Shown here one piece after another: positions 7,736-16,256 of a DNA stretch of 64,000 nt. This DNA comes from Burkholderia sp. L27(2015) (lineage in GTDB: Bacteria; Pseudomonadota; Gammaproteobacteria; Burkholderiales; Burkholderiaceae), in contig NZ_LMUX01000009.1 in assembly GCF_009765705.1 (NCBI RefSeq), positions 427,269 to 491,268 of the forward strand, read 5' to 3'. The notes below the pieces were generated by a model. It searched no databases, was not told the origin of the DNA, and worked only from the letters and a program-made list of their open reading frames with translations. Positions within the stretch are counted from its first letter, which is position 1. The number at the start of each line of letters is the position of its first letter. Position numbers and translations under genes: made by a program.

Positions 7736-9708
7736 TGATGCTGACTGAGTTTGCGTCAAATACGGTGCAGCCCAATGAGTTGCAGCCAGTCGGGTTGGCG
7801 TCGATCGGGGCACAGCCGGTCGGGTTGCAGTCGACGCCTGATAGCGAATCCGTCCTCTCGCTCCAAGGCGTTACATTGACGGCCCATCTGGGTGCCCAGC
7901 CGGTCAGCGCGCTGCGCGACCTCAATTTCAGCCTGGCCCGGGGACGTGTACTGGGCGTGGTTGGCGAGTCGGGCGCGGGCAAAAGCATGCTGGCGCGCTT
8001 GATCTCCGGGCTGCTGCCGCCCGGTTTCGACGTGAGCAGCGGCGCGATGCGTTTTGTCGGCCGCGATCTCTTGGCGATGTCGACGCGTCAGCGCCGTGAG
8101 CTGCTGGGCCGACAGATCGCGTTCATCCCACAAGAGCCACTGACGGCGCTGAACCCGCTGTGGACCATCGCCGATACGTTCAACGAGCACCTCACGCGTC
8201 TGGGCGTGCCGGCATCGCAGCGCTTCGACACCGCACTGCGCTTTCTCGAATCGGTGCAACTGGCGACCCCAGCCCAGATGCTGCGGCGCTACCCGCATCA
8301 GCTTTCGGGCGGGCAGTGCCAGCGCGTGTTGATCGCCATGGCGTTCGCGAGCGAGCCTGCGCTGCTGATCGCCGACGAGCCGACCACCGCGCTCGATGTC
8401 GTCACCCAGACGCGCGTGATGAGCATGCTTGCCGAGCAACAACGCCAGCACGCCACGGCCGTGGTGCTGATTACGCACGATTTGCGGCTCGCCGCGCACG
8501 TGTGTGATGACGTCGCCGTCATGTATGCCGGCGATCTGGTCGAATACGGACCGGCGCGCGATGTGCTCGACAGGCCACGGCATCCGTACACGCGTGCACT
8601 GAAATACGCCACGCCCGATTTGACCGGTCCACGCAGGCGTCTGCCGGTGCTCAAGCAGCAAATGCCGGGGCTCTCGGCGCTCGCGGACCTGCCTGGATGC
8701 CGCTTTGCGCCGCGTTGCCCCAGCGCCGACGCGGCCTGCAGCCACGCGTTGCAGCACCGTGTCGCGCCGAACGGGCATCGCGTGTCGTGTAGTGCTGCAT
8801 GCGAGCACGGCGCCGATACCGCCGAACTGCAGATTGCGTTACCGCCGCCAACGCCGGTCGTCGATGCCGACCCGGTGGCCGAGCTGCGCGAGGCGTCGCT
8901 GACCTACTACACGCGTACCGGTCTTTTCGGCCAACACAAAACCGGCTTCGACGCGGTCAAGCCCTTTTCGTTGAAAGTCTACCCTGGCGAATTTGTCGGC
9001 ATCGTCGGCGAAAGCGGCAGCGGCAAGACCTCCGTGGCTCGCCTGCTGATGGGCATCGAGCAGCCCACCGAAGGTCGTGTGTTGATCGCCGGCGCCGATG
9101 TGACGCACGGTACTGCGAAGCAGGTGCGGCGCGCGCGCGAACAGGTGCAGATCATTTTCCAGGATCCGCAATCGGCGCTCAATCCGCGTCGTTCGGTCGA
9201 GCGGCTGCTCACGCAGGCGCTGGAAGCCGCGGGATTGCCCGCGGTCGATGCCGCCGAGCGGCGCAAGCGTGCGCTGGCCTTGCAAAGCGACGTCGGTTTG
9301 CCGGCCGACTGCCTCACGCGTTTTCCGACCCAACTCTCGGGCGGCCAGAAGCAGCGCGTCAACATCGGCCGAGCGCTGTGCGCGGCGCCCGCGTTGATTG
9401 TCGCCGACGAGATCGTGTCGGGCCTGGACGTATCGGTGCAAGCGCAGATCTTGAACCTGCTGCTCGAACTGGGCCGGGAACACCAGATCGCACTGCTGCT
9501 GATTTCGCACGATCTTTCGGTGGTGCGTTACCTGTGCAGCCGCGTATTGGTCATGCGCCGCGGCGAAGTGGTGGAGCAGGGGCCGACCGAAGAGGTTTTT
9601 TCCAATCCGAAGCATCCCTACACACGCACCTTGATCGAGGCCGTGCCCAGCGACGATGCGCGCGTACCGTGGCCGCCGGTGGCTGCCGGGGAAGCACGAG
9701 CGGCATAA
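7735..9708 (+). CDS. Fused dual ATPase subunit of a peptide-type ABC importer (GsiA/DppD-DppF type)
   Basis: A 657-residue cytoplasmic protein with two complete ABC ATPase domains. The first (about 40-290) has Walker A GESGAGKS, signature LSGGQ and Walker B LLIADEPTTALD. It is followed by an oligopeptide-transporter C-terminal segment with a four-Cys patch (GCRFAPRCPSADAACS). The second (about 375-640) has GESGSGKT, LSGGQ and LIVADEIVSGLD. It powers the two permeases upstream. The N-terminal 35 residues carry a small internal duplication (QPVGL twice) before the first domain. The operon contains no substrate-binding protein. Confidence 0.9.
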   Translation: MMLTEFASNTVQPNELQPVGLASIGAQPVGLQSTPDSESVLSLQGVTLTAHLGAQPVSALRDLNFSLARGRVLGVVGESGAGKSMLARLISGLLPPGFDVSSGAMRFVGRDLLAMSTRQRRELLGRQIAFIPQEPLTALNPLWTIADTFNEHLTRLGVPASQRFDTALRFLESVQLATPAQMLRRYPHQLSGGQCQRVLIAMAFASEPALLIADEPTTALDVVTQTRVMSMLAEQQRQHATAVVLITHDLRLAAHVCDDVAVMYAGDLVEYGPARDVLDRPRHPYTRALKYATPDLTGPRRRLPVLKQQMPGLSALADLPGCRFAPRCPSADAACSHALQHRVAPNGHRVSCSAACEHGADTAELQIALPPPTPVVDADPVAELREASLTYYTRTGLFGQHKTGFDAVKPFSLKVYPGEFVGIVGESGSGKTSVARLLMGIEQPTEGRVLIAGADVTHGTAKQVRRAREQVQIIFQDPQSALNPRRSVERLLTQALEAAGLPAVDAAERRKRALALQSDVGLPADCLTRFPTQLSGGQKQRVNIGRALCAAPALIVADEIVSGLDVSVQAQILNLLLELGREHQIALLLISHDLSVVRYLCSRVLVMRRGEVVEQGPTEEVFSNPKHPYTRTLIEAVPSDDARVPWPPVAAGEARAA

Positions 9709-9915
9709 TGCGCTATGCTCGCAGGTGCGCCTGTAGCCTTGGCATCCTTGAACGTAGCCTCGAAGTCCAGCGGTGGCGCTTGCGCGCGAATGGCGTCGCC
9801 AGGCGCCGGGCGCGCGATGGGTGCGCCCGCAGCTAGTACAATCGTAGCTCTACGTACGGTGATGCTGTCTCGCGCCTCGGCTGTGACCTCAATTAAATAC
9901 AAGATGGAGAAGACT

Positions 9916-10611
9916 ATGACAACCGCCGAAACGACGGTTATCAAGCAGCCGCGGCGTACAGCGCTGCGCCCGACCACGCTGATGGAGTCGGTGTACCAGG
10001 AAATTCTCGGGCGTTTGCAGCGCGGCCAGATCAGTCACCAGGACCGCGTGCTCGACTACGAGATCGCGCGCGAATTCGAGTGCACGCGCATGCCGGTGCG
10101 CCAGGCGCTGCTGCGTTTGGTCAACGAGGGCTATCTGGTCGGCACCACGCGCGGTTTCGTCACGCCCGCGCTGACGGCGCAGGACGTACGTGAAATTTTC
10201 GATGTGCGCCGCTTGCTTGAACCGAGCGCGGCGGCGGCCACTGTGGCTGTGCTGAGCGACGAGCAATTGGCGGGGCTGAGCGCCGCCTATCGCAAATGCC
10301 GGCGTGCTCTTGAGAAGCACGATATCGTGCTGATGGCCGAGGCGAACGTCGAGTTTCGCGGCATTTGGCTTGAAACCGTGCAGAACTCGCGGCTCAAGGG
10401 CACCATCCTGCGCTTTGCCGATCACACGCGCCAGGTCAGGCATGAAACGATGAGCAAGCGCGGGACCATGGAAATCATCGCGGATGGCATGCAGATGCTG
10501 TTGAAGGGCTTTGTCGAGCGCGATCCGGTAGCAGTGCGCACGGCGACCCAGGCTTTTCTCGACGACGCCGAGCAACAATACTTCCTGGAAGGCGGCGACG
10601 CGCAAGCGTAG
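9916..10611 (+). CDS. GntR-family transcriptional regulator (FCD/FadR subfamily)
   Basis: A 231-residue regulator with an N-terminal winged HTH (about 20-90; VYQEILGRLQRGQ ... MPVRQALLRLVNEGYL) and a C-terminal all-helical FCD effector domain (about 95-220). ATG 9916 is chosen for the GGAGA six bases upstream. FCD proteins often bind a metal through one Asp and three His; here the usual FH position reads FRGIW and the later EH and HI positions also lack His, so this one may bind its ligand without metal. It lies in the middle of the catabolic cluster and is the best candidate to bind the TCTGAATTCAGA operators. Binding is inferred. Confidence 0.88.
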   Translation: MTTAETTVIKQPRRTALRPTTLMESVYQEILGRLQRGQISHQDRVLDYEIAREFECTRMPVRQALLRLVNEGYLVGTTRGFVTPALTAQDVREIFDVRRLLEPSAAAATVAVLSDEQLAGLSAAYRKCRRALEKHDIVLMAEANVEFRGIWLETVQNSRLKGTILRFADHTRQVRHETMSKRGTMEIIADGMQMLLKGFVERDPVAVRTATQAFLDDAEQQYFLEGGDAQA

Positions 10612-10621
10612 TCCAATGTGA

Positions 10622-11857
10622 ATGGAACGCACGGGCATGAATCAGACGGGTATGGATCGCACGGGCCTGCATCACAGCGACACGAGTCACCGGGAAATGC
10701 GTCACACGTATGCCGGTGTCTCGATTGCCGCCGCCGTCGAGGTTCCGTACCAACGGCATGCCCGGACCAGCACGGCCGAACTATTGGCACAGGCGACCGC
10801 GTTGGCGCTGGCGCAGGCAGGCATCGAGGCGCGTGAAGTCGACGGCCTCGGTGTGGCTTCGTTCACCTTGTCGCCTGATCACGCCATCGATTTCGCGTGG
10901 CGCGCGGGGCTGACCGTGCGCTGGTGCATGGACGATTGCCACGGCGGCGCCAGTGGCATCAATCTGTTGCAGCATGCGGCGCGTGCAATCCAAACGGGCG
11001 ACGCGACGACGATCGTGCTGGTCAGCGGCGACCATTTCGAGCCGGCCGATTTCACGACGCTGGTCGAAAACTACAACGTGAACACGCGCACCTTGTTGCG
11101 CCCGTTGCGCACGGGTGGACCGAACCCACTCTTCGCGATGCTGACGCAACGGCAGATGGCGGCGGCGCGGCTCGAACGCGCCGACTACGCGGCGCTGTGC
11201 ATTGCGCAGCGCGAGTGGGCATCGCTCAATGCGCAGGCGGTTTATCGCGAGCCGCTGACACTGCAGGCGTATCTCGACTCGCCGCCGGTCGCCGATCCAC
11301 TTTGCCGCTTCGATTGCGTGCCGGTGGTGTCGGGGGCGAATGCGCTGGTGCTGACTTTGACGCAGCGACGCTCGACGGGCGCGGCGCCCGTCATGATCCG
11401 CGCGCTGCGCGCTTCGTACAATTTCGATCATCAGCATGGCGACGGGCTCGTCACCGGCATTCGTTCTGTGCGCGATCAGTTGTGGCAGGACTCGGGCCTG
11501 TCGCCCGCAGATATGGATGTGGTCAGCGTGTACGACGACTACCCTGCGATGGTGCTGGCTCAACTCGAAGATTTGGGCTTTGCCGGCGACGGTGATCTGC
11601 GTGCATTGATACATGAGCGGATCAAGACGCGGCAACTGCCGGTCAACACGTCGGGTGGGCAATTATCGGCGGGGCAGGCGGGGGCGGCGGCCGGCATGCA
11701 TGGTCTGGTTGAAGCGGTGACGCAACTGCGTCACGAGGCCGGTGCGCGGCAGGTGCCACACGCACGATTTGCCGCGGTGACCGGATATGGCATGGTTCAG
11801 TATCGCTATGGCATGTGTGCGAACGCCGTTGTGTTGGAACGGGGAGAGGTCGTATGA
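10622..11857 (+). CDS. Thiolase-like protein (SCP-x / lipid-transfer-type acetyl-CoA acetyltransferase homologue)
   Basis: A 411-residue protein of the non-decarboxylating thiolase superfamily, in the branch that pairs with DUF35 proteins. The N-terminal half contains the DDCHGGASGINLLQHAA segment at the nucleophile position; the C-terminal half ends with NTSGGQLSAGQAG and QLRHEAGARQ, typical of this branch. A canonical catalytic Cys in a CxSG context is not obvious, so it may be a retro-aldolase or scaffold rather than a true thiolase. The first 25 residues are a low-complexity RTGM/RTGL repeat; M26 at 10697 is an alternative start. Its stop overlaps the DUF35 gene, implying a complex. Confidence 0.8.
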   Translation: MERTGMNQTGMDRTGLHHSDTSHREMRHTYAGVSIAAAVEVPYQRHARTSTAELLAQATALALAQAGIEAREVDGLGVASFTLSPDHAIDFAWRAGLTVRWCMDDCHGGASGINLLQHAARAIQTGDATTIVLVSGDHFEPADFTTLVENYNVNTRTLLRPLRTGGPNPLFAMLTQRQMAAARLERADYAALCIAQREWASLNAQAVYREPLTLQAYLDSPPVADPLCRFDCVPVVSGANALVLTLTQRRSTGAAPVMIRALRASYNFDHQHGDGLVTGIRSVRDQLWQDSGLSPADMDVVSVYDDYPAMVLAQLEDLGFAGDGDLRALIHERIKTRQLPVNTSGGQLSAGQAGAAAGMHGLVEAVTQLRHEAGARQVPHARFAAVTGYGMVQYRYGMCANAVVLERGEVV

Positions 11858-12174
11858 CGGCGCGTGCGTTGATGGTGTTTGCATGCGGGGCATGCGGCGC
11901 GGTCGAATTTCCGCGGCGCTTGCTGTGTCCGCAATGCGGTTCGGCGCAGCAGCATGAAGTCGCGGCCGGCGCAGGCACGATCGAGGAAACGACTGTGGTG
12001 CGTCATCGTGCGGGCGCTCATGGCGAAGCGCCGGTTCTTCTTGCGACTGTACGCACGCACGCCGGCCCGCGTGTCATAGCGCGGCTTGGTGGCGCGTTGC
12101 TTCGCGGCGCGCAGGTGTCGTTGCAGCAGCAGGCCGACGACGCCATCATTGCCGAGGCGCTGCCGCCCGGTTGA
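11854..12174 (+). CDS. DUF35-type zinc-ribbon/OB-fold protein
   Basis: A 106-residue protein with an N-terminal rubredoxin-like zinc ribbon (Cys11-x2-Cys14 and Cys25-x2-Cys28) and a C-terminal OB-fold. ATG 11854 overlaps the thiolase stop as ATGA, with GGGGAGAGG just upstream. DUF35 proteins form complexes with thiolase-like partners, for example in steroid side-chain retro-aldol cleavage, and bind acyl-CoA. Overlap with the preceding gene makes a two-protein enzyme likely. It converges with the ligase gene, leaving 10 bp between them. Confidence 0.82.
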   Translation: MTARALMVFACGACGAVEFPRRLLCPQCGSAQQHEVAAGAGTIEETTVVRHRAGAHGEAPVLLATVRTHAGPRVIARLGGALLRGAQVSLQQQADDAIIAEALPPG

Positions 12175-12184
12175 AACCTCTATC

Positions 12185-13870
12185 TCAACTCGTCGTTGCC
12201 GCGGTGCGCTTCTTGAACGCGCGCAAGTCGAAGCACAATGGCGCATTCAGCGGATCCGCACCGAATGCCGCGAGCTGAGTCTTCTGCACCTTGTTAGTCG
12301 ACGTGGTCGGCAACGAATCCACGAATGCGATATAGCCGGGCGCCTTGAAATACGAAAGTCGATCCAGACACCATTGCTGTAAAGCGCGCGCCGTGGCTTC
12401 GTCAGTGGCATGGCCAGGCGCGACGATGACGCAAGCCATGACTTCTTCGTCACGCAGTTCATCGGGCGCGGCGATAACCGCAGTCTGACGGACCGCATCG
12501 TGATCGAGCAGACACGCTTCCACTTCCAACGCCGCGATGTTTTCTCCCGAGCGTCGGATGATGTTCTTCTGTCGATCGACAAAATGCAGGCTGCCATCCT
12601 CGCCGCGGCGCACGACGTCGCCCGTATGAAACCAGCCGCCTTGCCACGCCGCTTCGGTCGTGGCTTCGTCTTTCAGATAGCCACGGAAAAAGCCGCGGCG
12701 CGGCTCGTCGCCGGTGCGCCTGACCAGCAGATGCCCGGGTGCGCCATCGGCGACATCGTTATCGTCCTGATCCACCAGGCGCACGGCCATGCCTGCGCGC
12801 GGTTTGCCGAAGCAACGGGTGCCGACATGGCGCGGCTCGCGGCTTGACGAGATTACGATCGCCCCTCCGGTTTCAGTCATGGCCCAGCCTTCGATCAACG
12901 GGAAACCGAAGCGCGTCTCGAACATGGGCTGATGACGTGGATCGACGTTGGCCCCGTAGCCGAATCGAACCGAATGACGTTGTGCTGCTGCCGCGCTGGC
13001 CGGATCGGTCAGGCCAAGCAGGATGGCGGGCATGACGCCGAGATAGTGGACGATGGTTGCGCCGCTATCGGCGACGTCCTGCCACCAACTGCGCGGATGG
13101 AAACGATCGAGCTGGATGACGCAGCCGCCGGACAGCACCATCGCCATCGTCGAACATGCGAGCGCGTTCATGTGAAACAGCGGGAGCGGGGTGATCAACC
13201 GTTCCATGCCAGGGCGCACTTCGCACAGACCACCTTCGGAAATGTACAGCTCGCCGATCGACAGGAAATAGCGGTTATCGAGGATGCAGCCTTTGGGCTT
13301 TCCTGTGGTGCCTGAGGTATAAAGGATCGCGCACTCGTCGTCGCGGGTAGCGATGCGTTTGACATAGGCGCCGGTCGTGGACGTGGCACCCGCAGCCGCC
13401 GGTGCCCGAGGTAGATCCTCTTGCTTGGCATCGACGATAGCAAAGTCTTCGCCGAGCGCGGCACGCAACAACGGCAACGTCGTATCGACGCCCACGGCCA
13501 TGACCGCTTCGCTATGCTGTACTGCGAACGCGATCTCGTGAGCGCGCGATTCGCTGTTCATCGGTACGATGCTGACGCCAAGTGCATTAAGCGCGAAAAA
13601 ATGCACGAAAAAGTCGGGACGATTTTCGAGCAGCAAGGCGATGCGCATGCCGGCCCGGTAACCGGCTGCCGCATACCGCTCACGCTGCGCCTCGATGGCC
13701 GCGAGCATGTCCGTGTAACTTAGCGTCAGCGCGGCGCAGGTGCCGTTCAATTCGCTCGCATAGTGCTTGCGCGCGGAAGCGGGGACATGCAGAAACGGCG
13801 CTTCGGCATAGCGTCGCGCACTGTGCACGAACGCGTCGTAAGGGGAATTCGAATCGTAAGATGGGGTCAT
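12185..13870 (-). CDS. AMP-dependent acyl-CoA synthetase / ligase
   Basis: A 561-residue adenylate-forming enzyme that would activate a carboxylic acid to its CoA thioester with ATP. The P-loop YTSGTTGKPKG, the GWAMTETGG motif, the GGWFHTGD hinge region and a late Lys in STNKVQKTQL (the adenylation Lys position) are all present. Length is normal. It is read toward the thiolase/DUF35 genes. The flavin reductase and monooxygenase genes lie upstream on the same strand, 74 bp away. It probably feeds a CoA-bound intermediate to the thiolase-like complex. Specificity is unknown. Confidence 0.87.
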   Translation of the reverse strand: MTPSYDSNSPYDAFVHSARRYAEAPFLHVPASARKHYASELNGTCAALTLSYTDMLAAIEAQRERYAAAGYRAGMRIALLLENRPDFFVHFFALNALGVSIVPMNSESRAHEIAFAVQHSEAVMAVGVDTTLPLLRAALGEDFAIVDAKQEDLPRAPAAAGATSTTGAYVKRIATRDDECAILYTSGTTGKPKGCILDNRYFLSIGELYISEGGLCEVRPGMERLITPLPLFHMNALACSTMAMVLSGGCVIQLDRFHPRSWWQDVADSGATIVHYLGVMPAILLGLTDPASAAAAQRHSVRFGYGANVDPRHQPMFETRFGFPLIEGWAMTETGGAIVISSSREPRHVGTRCFGKPRAGMAVRLVDQDDNDVADGAPGHLLVRRTGDEPRRGFFRGYLKDEATTEAAWQGGWFHTGDVVRRGEDGSLHFVDRQKNIIRRSGENIAALEVEACLLDHDAVRQTAVIAAPDELRDEEVMACVIVAPGHATDEATARALQQWCLDRLSYFKAPGYIAFVDSLPTTSTNKVQKTQLAAFGADPLNAPLCFDLRAFKKRTAATTS

Positions 13871-13944
13871 TGAAAACTTGGGCTAGTGTGTAGAAATCGC
13901 GGTGGCCCGCATCTTGTCAGCGGTAAATACAGCGGGTCAAACGA

Positions 13945-14520
13945 TCAACCCACGCTCAGGAACGCACCTTCCCGATACGAGAGCGCCGCGCCCGATTCGC
14001 CCAGCGTAACCGCGACGACATTGCCGATCGCGATCATATGGGTTGCATAAGCGACGGATTCCCGAGCCACGACGCATTCGAACGTAACCAGTGCGTCGGA
14101 GAGCACCGGCGCACCTTGCGCCCCGTCATTCCAGGCACCGTGCGCGAACCGTGCGCTGCTCGGCGTATTCGTCATACCGCCGAACACGCGGGCGAGTTCC
14201 ACATGGCGCTCGCCCAGCACATTCACCGAGAACGCCCGACCCGGACGCAATACGCGCCCGACCGAGCCCTGCAGGTTCAGACAGACTATCAGCGTGGGCG
14301 GCGTGGCGCTGAGCGAGCACACGGCCGAGGCCGCCGCGCCGAGCCGCACGCCGTTATCGTCGACCACGGCGATCGCCGCGACGCCGCCGACCAAGCGCCG
14401 CATGCCGTGTTTGAACGCATTCTCTGCAGCCAGCGAGTCGTGCTCCCTCAGTGCTGCTTTGATCTCGACCCCGGCCTCGACCTCAGCCTCGGCCTCGGCC
14501 TCGCGCAGTTGTGTCGTCAT
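13945..14520 (-). CDS. Flavin reductase (HpaC/NtaB-type) of a two-component monooxygenase
   Basis: A 191-residue protein with the FMN-binding split-barrel flavin reductase domain (about 35-190; GAAASAVCSLSATPPTLIVCL and SVNVLGERH). It should use NAD(P)H to supply reduced flavin to the monooxygenase encoded just upstream, with which it overlaps (ATGA at 14517-14520). The first 30 residues are an acidic, Ala/Glu-rich tail (AEAEAEVEAGVE) not needed for the fold. The arrangement is a classic two-component flavin system. Confidence 0.85.
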   Translation of the reverse strand: MTTQLREAEAEAEVEAGVEIKAALREHDSLAAENAFKHGMRRLVGGVAAIAVVDDNGVRLGAAASAVCSLSATPPTLIVCLNLQGSVGRVLRPGRAFSVNVLGERHVELARVFGGMTNTPSSARFAHGAWNDGAQGAPVLSDALVTFECVVARESVAYATHMIAIGNVVAVTLGESGAALSYREGAFLSVG

Positions 14521-15632
14521 GGCGCGTCGTCCGTATCAGCACGCAAACCGGCTTCACGCATCAACGGAATGACCTTCTCGCAGAAGAACGGCAATTCGTC
14601 GACATAGTTCACGAACGAGAGCGCCGCGCCGCCAAAGCCGATTTCCTGCATCTTCAGCATCTGGTCGACGATATGCGTGGGCGTGCCCACCAGCGGAAAA
14701 CTCCCGGTGCCGGCGGCGAAGCGTTGCCGATATTCGATGAATGCCCGGTCTTCGTGGCTCTTGCTGAAGCCCTTCTTTTGCTTCATGTGGTAATCGAGCG
14801 CCGCTTCGTCCGTGAATTCGATCGAGTAGCGATCGTAGTAGCGCTTGGCTTCTTCTTCGGTTTCACGACACACCACGTGGGCCACGGTATAGACGCCGAT
14901 ATCGCGTCCGACCGCGCTGCCACGCTGCCGAACATCGGTGACGTGCTGGCGCCCCACTTCGAGATCGGTGAACGTGGTGAACAAGTAGTCGCAATGACTC
15001 GCAGCGAAGTCGCGCCCCGGTGGGCCGAATGCCGCATTCATCGTGACCGGCCTGGGCGACTGCACGGAAACCGGTCGTGAAATCGCGCCCTTCAAGTTGT
15101 AGAACTTGCCTTCGAAATCGAACGGCTCATCCGACGTATAAAGCCGCAGCAGGATCTCGGACCATTCGGCCGCCTGCACATAGGCCTCGGCGTTCAACTG
15201 CACGCCGAACATGTCGAATTCATCGGGGTTCCACCCGCATACGATATTCAGTCCGGCGCGGCCATGGCTTATATGATCGATGGTGGCGAGCGCCTTGGCC
15301 GCATAAATCGGATGCACGAGCGGCACATGCACGGTGGAAAACAGCGCGATGCGACGCGTCACCGCCGCGAGCGCCGCCGCGAACGTAAAGGTCTCGAACG
15401 ACCATTCGCGCACATGCGTCGTGCCGCCGTAGCCACGCCAGCGGGCGATCGGCAGAAAGAAATCGAATCCGCCTTCGTCGGCCAGCACGGCCGCGCGCTG
15501 CACGTCGTCCCAGCCGGCCCGCCACTGTTCAGGCACCGTTGTGAAGGACAGGCCGCGGTCGGCGTTGGCCGAGAACACCCCCAGCTTGAAGGGATGGGCA
15601 CTGCGCATGGGGTTATTTACTTGTCCGGTCAT
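14517..15632 (-). CDS. Luciferase-like flavin-dependent monooxygenase (RutA/SfnG-like)
   Basis: A 371-residue TIM-barrel of the bacterial luciferase-like family that uses reduced flavin and O2. Segments GYGGTTHVREWSFET, ATIDHISHGRAGLNIVCGW and the substrate-loop region resemble RutA (pyrimidine ring opening) and SfnG (dimethylsulfone) enzymes. The start ATG 15632 has GGAG at five-base spacing. It is the first gene of a minus-strand unit with the reductase and probably the ligase. The promoter region at 15664-15693 carries a copy of the cluster operator half-site. The substrate is unidentified. Confidence 0.86.
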   Translation of the reverse strand: MTGQVNNPMRSAHPFKLGVFSANADRGLSFTTVPEQWRAGWDDVQRAAVLADEGGFDFFLPIARWRGYGGTTHVREWSFETFTFAAALAAVTRRIALFSTVHVPLVHPIYAAKALATIDHISHGRAGLNIVCGWNPDEFDMFGVQLNAEAYVQAAEWSEILLRLYTSDEPFDFEGKFYNLKGAISRPVSVQSPRPVTMNAAFGPPGRDFAASHCDYLFTTFTDLEVGRQHVTDVRQRGSAVGRDIGVYTVAHVVCRETEEEAKRYYDRYSIEFTDEAALDYHMKQKKGFSKSHEDRAFIEYRQRFAAGTGSFPLVGTPTHIVDQMLKMQEIGFGGAALSFVNYVDELPFFCEKVIPLMREAGLRADTDDAP

Positions 15633-15663
15633 CGCGGCTCCGTCACGTCTGTTATTTATAAAG

Positions 15664-15693
15664 AATACTGAATTCTATAAATTGGGATGTCAA
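15664..15693 (-). promoter_or_regulatory. Predicted promoter and partial operator of the monooxygenase operon
   Basis: Reading on the minus strand, a perfect -35 box TTGACA (15693-15688) is followed by a GAATTCAGTAT half-site (15675-15665) that differs at one base from the GAATTCAGAAT half of the operator at 3351-3366. The other half is degenerate. It lies about 35 bp upstream of the monooxygenase start codon, consistent with control by the same regulator, though with weaker affinity. Confidence 0.4.
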
Positions 15694-15919
15694 GTGGTCA
15701 ATTCTGCATTGTGGTGCGCTGGGCTGCCTGGGGCTGAGAAGGATCTTCCGTTGCGCGCAGATCCGTAGGCGCCATCGGTAGATTAGCGCATCGCGATAAA
15801 TTCCGAAAAATGGCAATCGTGCCCTATCAGTGCTACCGACGCCAAGTGACGGACGCCGCAGCGCGAAAATAATCGCGGCAGCCTCGAAGCGTTAATTTGC
15901 CGCCGAATTCTGGCAAGTA

Positions 15920-15960
15920 TTGACGCTAGGATCTTACTCGGATAATCTGAATTCAGAATT
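15920..15960 (+). promoter_or_regulatory. Promoter with TCTGAATTCAGA operator
   Basis: TTGACG at 15920-15925 is followed, after exactly the same 26-bp offset as at 3327, by the palindromic core TCTGAATTCAGA (15946-15957). A GATAAT/TAATCT -10 element overlaps it. It faces the dienelactone hydrolase gene about 300 bp downstream. Identity of core and spacing with the aldolase promoter argues for one shared regulator. Confidence 0.55.
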
Positions 15961-15962
15961 GC

Positions 15963-16241
15963 GATAGCAGGTCTGAGCAGCGCCGGCCCAACTCCACCTT
16001 CAATATTCCACTTTTGCGGGCGGTCACGACGATCAACTATCTGTCCAATCTCAATGTGCCCATTTTCGATAACGGCTATATCCTGCCTGTCGAGTACAAA
16101 CGTAAATAAGCGCAGTCAAGTCCTGGAGACGACGCGATACAGACGGCGGCCGGGACGAAGTGTACGTAGGCGCAAGGCATCCCTGCAGGTCTGGCGGCCG
16201 ATCGTCCGGCATTGCAGGCGCAGTTCGCCAGCTATCTTTGA
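15963..16241 (+). pseudogene. Probable decayed coding remnant upstream of the hydrolase
   Basis: One frame reads like real protein in pieces interrupted by stops at 16107 and 16167: a stretch ending in NVPIFDNGYILPVEYKRK, then a short segment, then GIPAGLAADRPALQAQF up to a stop at 16239. Codon choice is protein-like, but there is no plausible start or full domain. I could not assign a family. It may be what is left of a gene lost between the promoter at 15920 and the hydrolase. Confidence 0.3.
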
Positions 16242-16256
16242 TTGGAGAAGGACACT

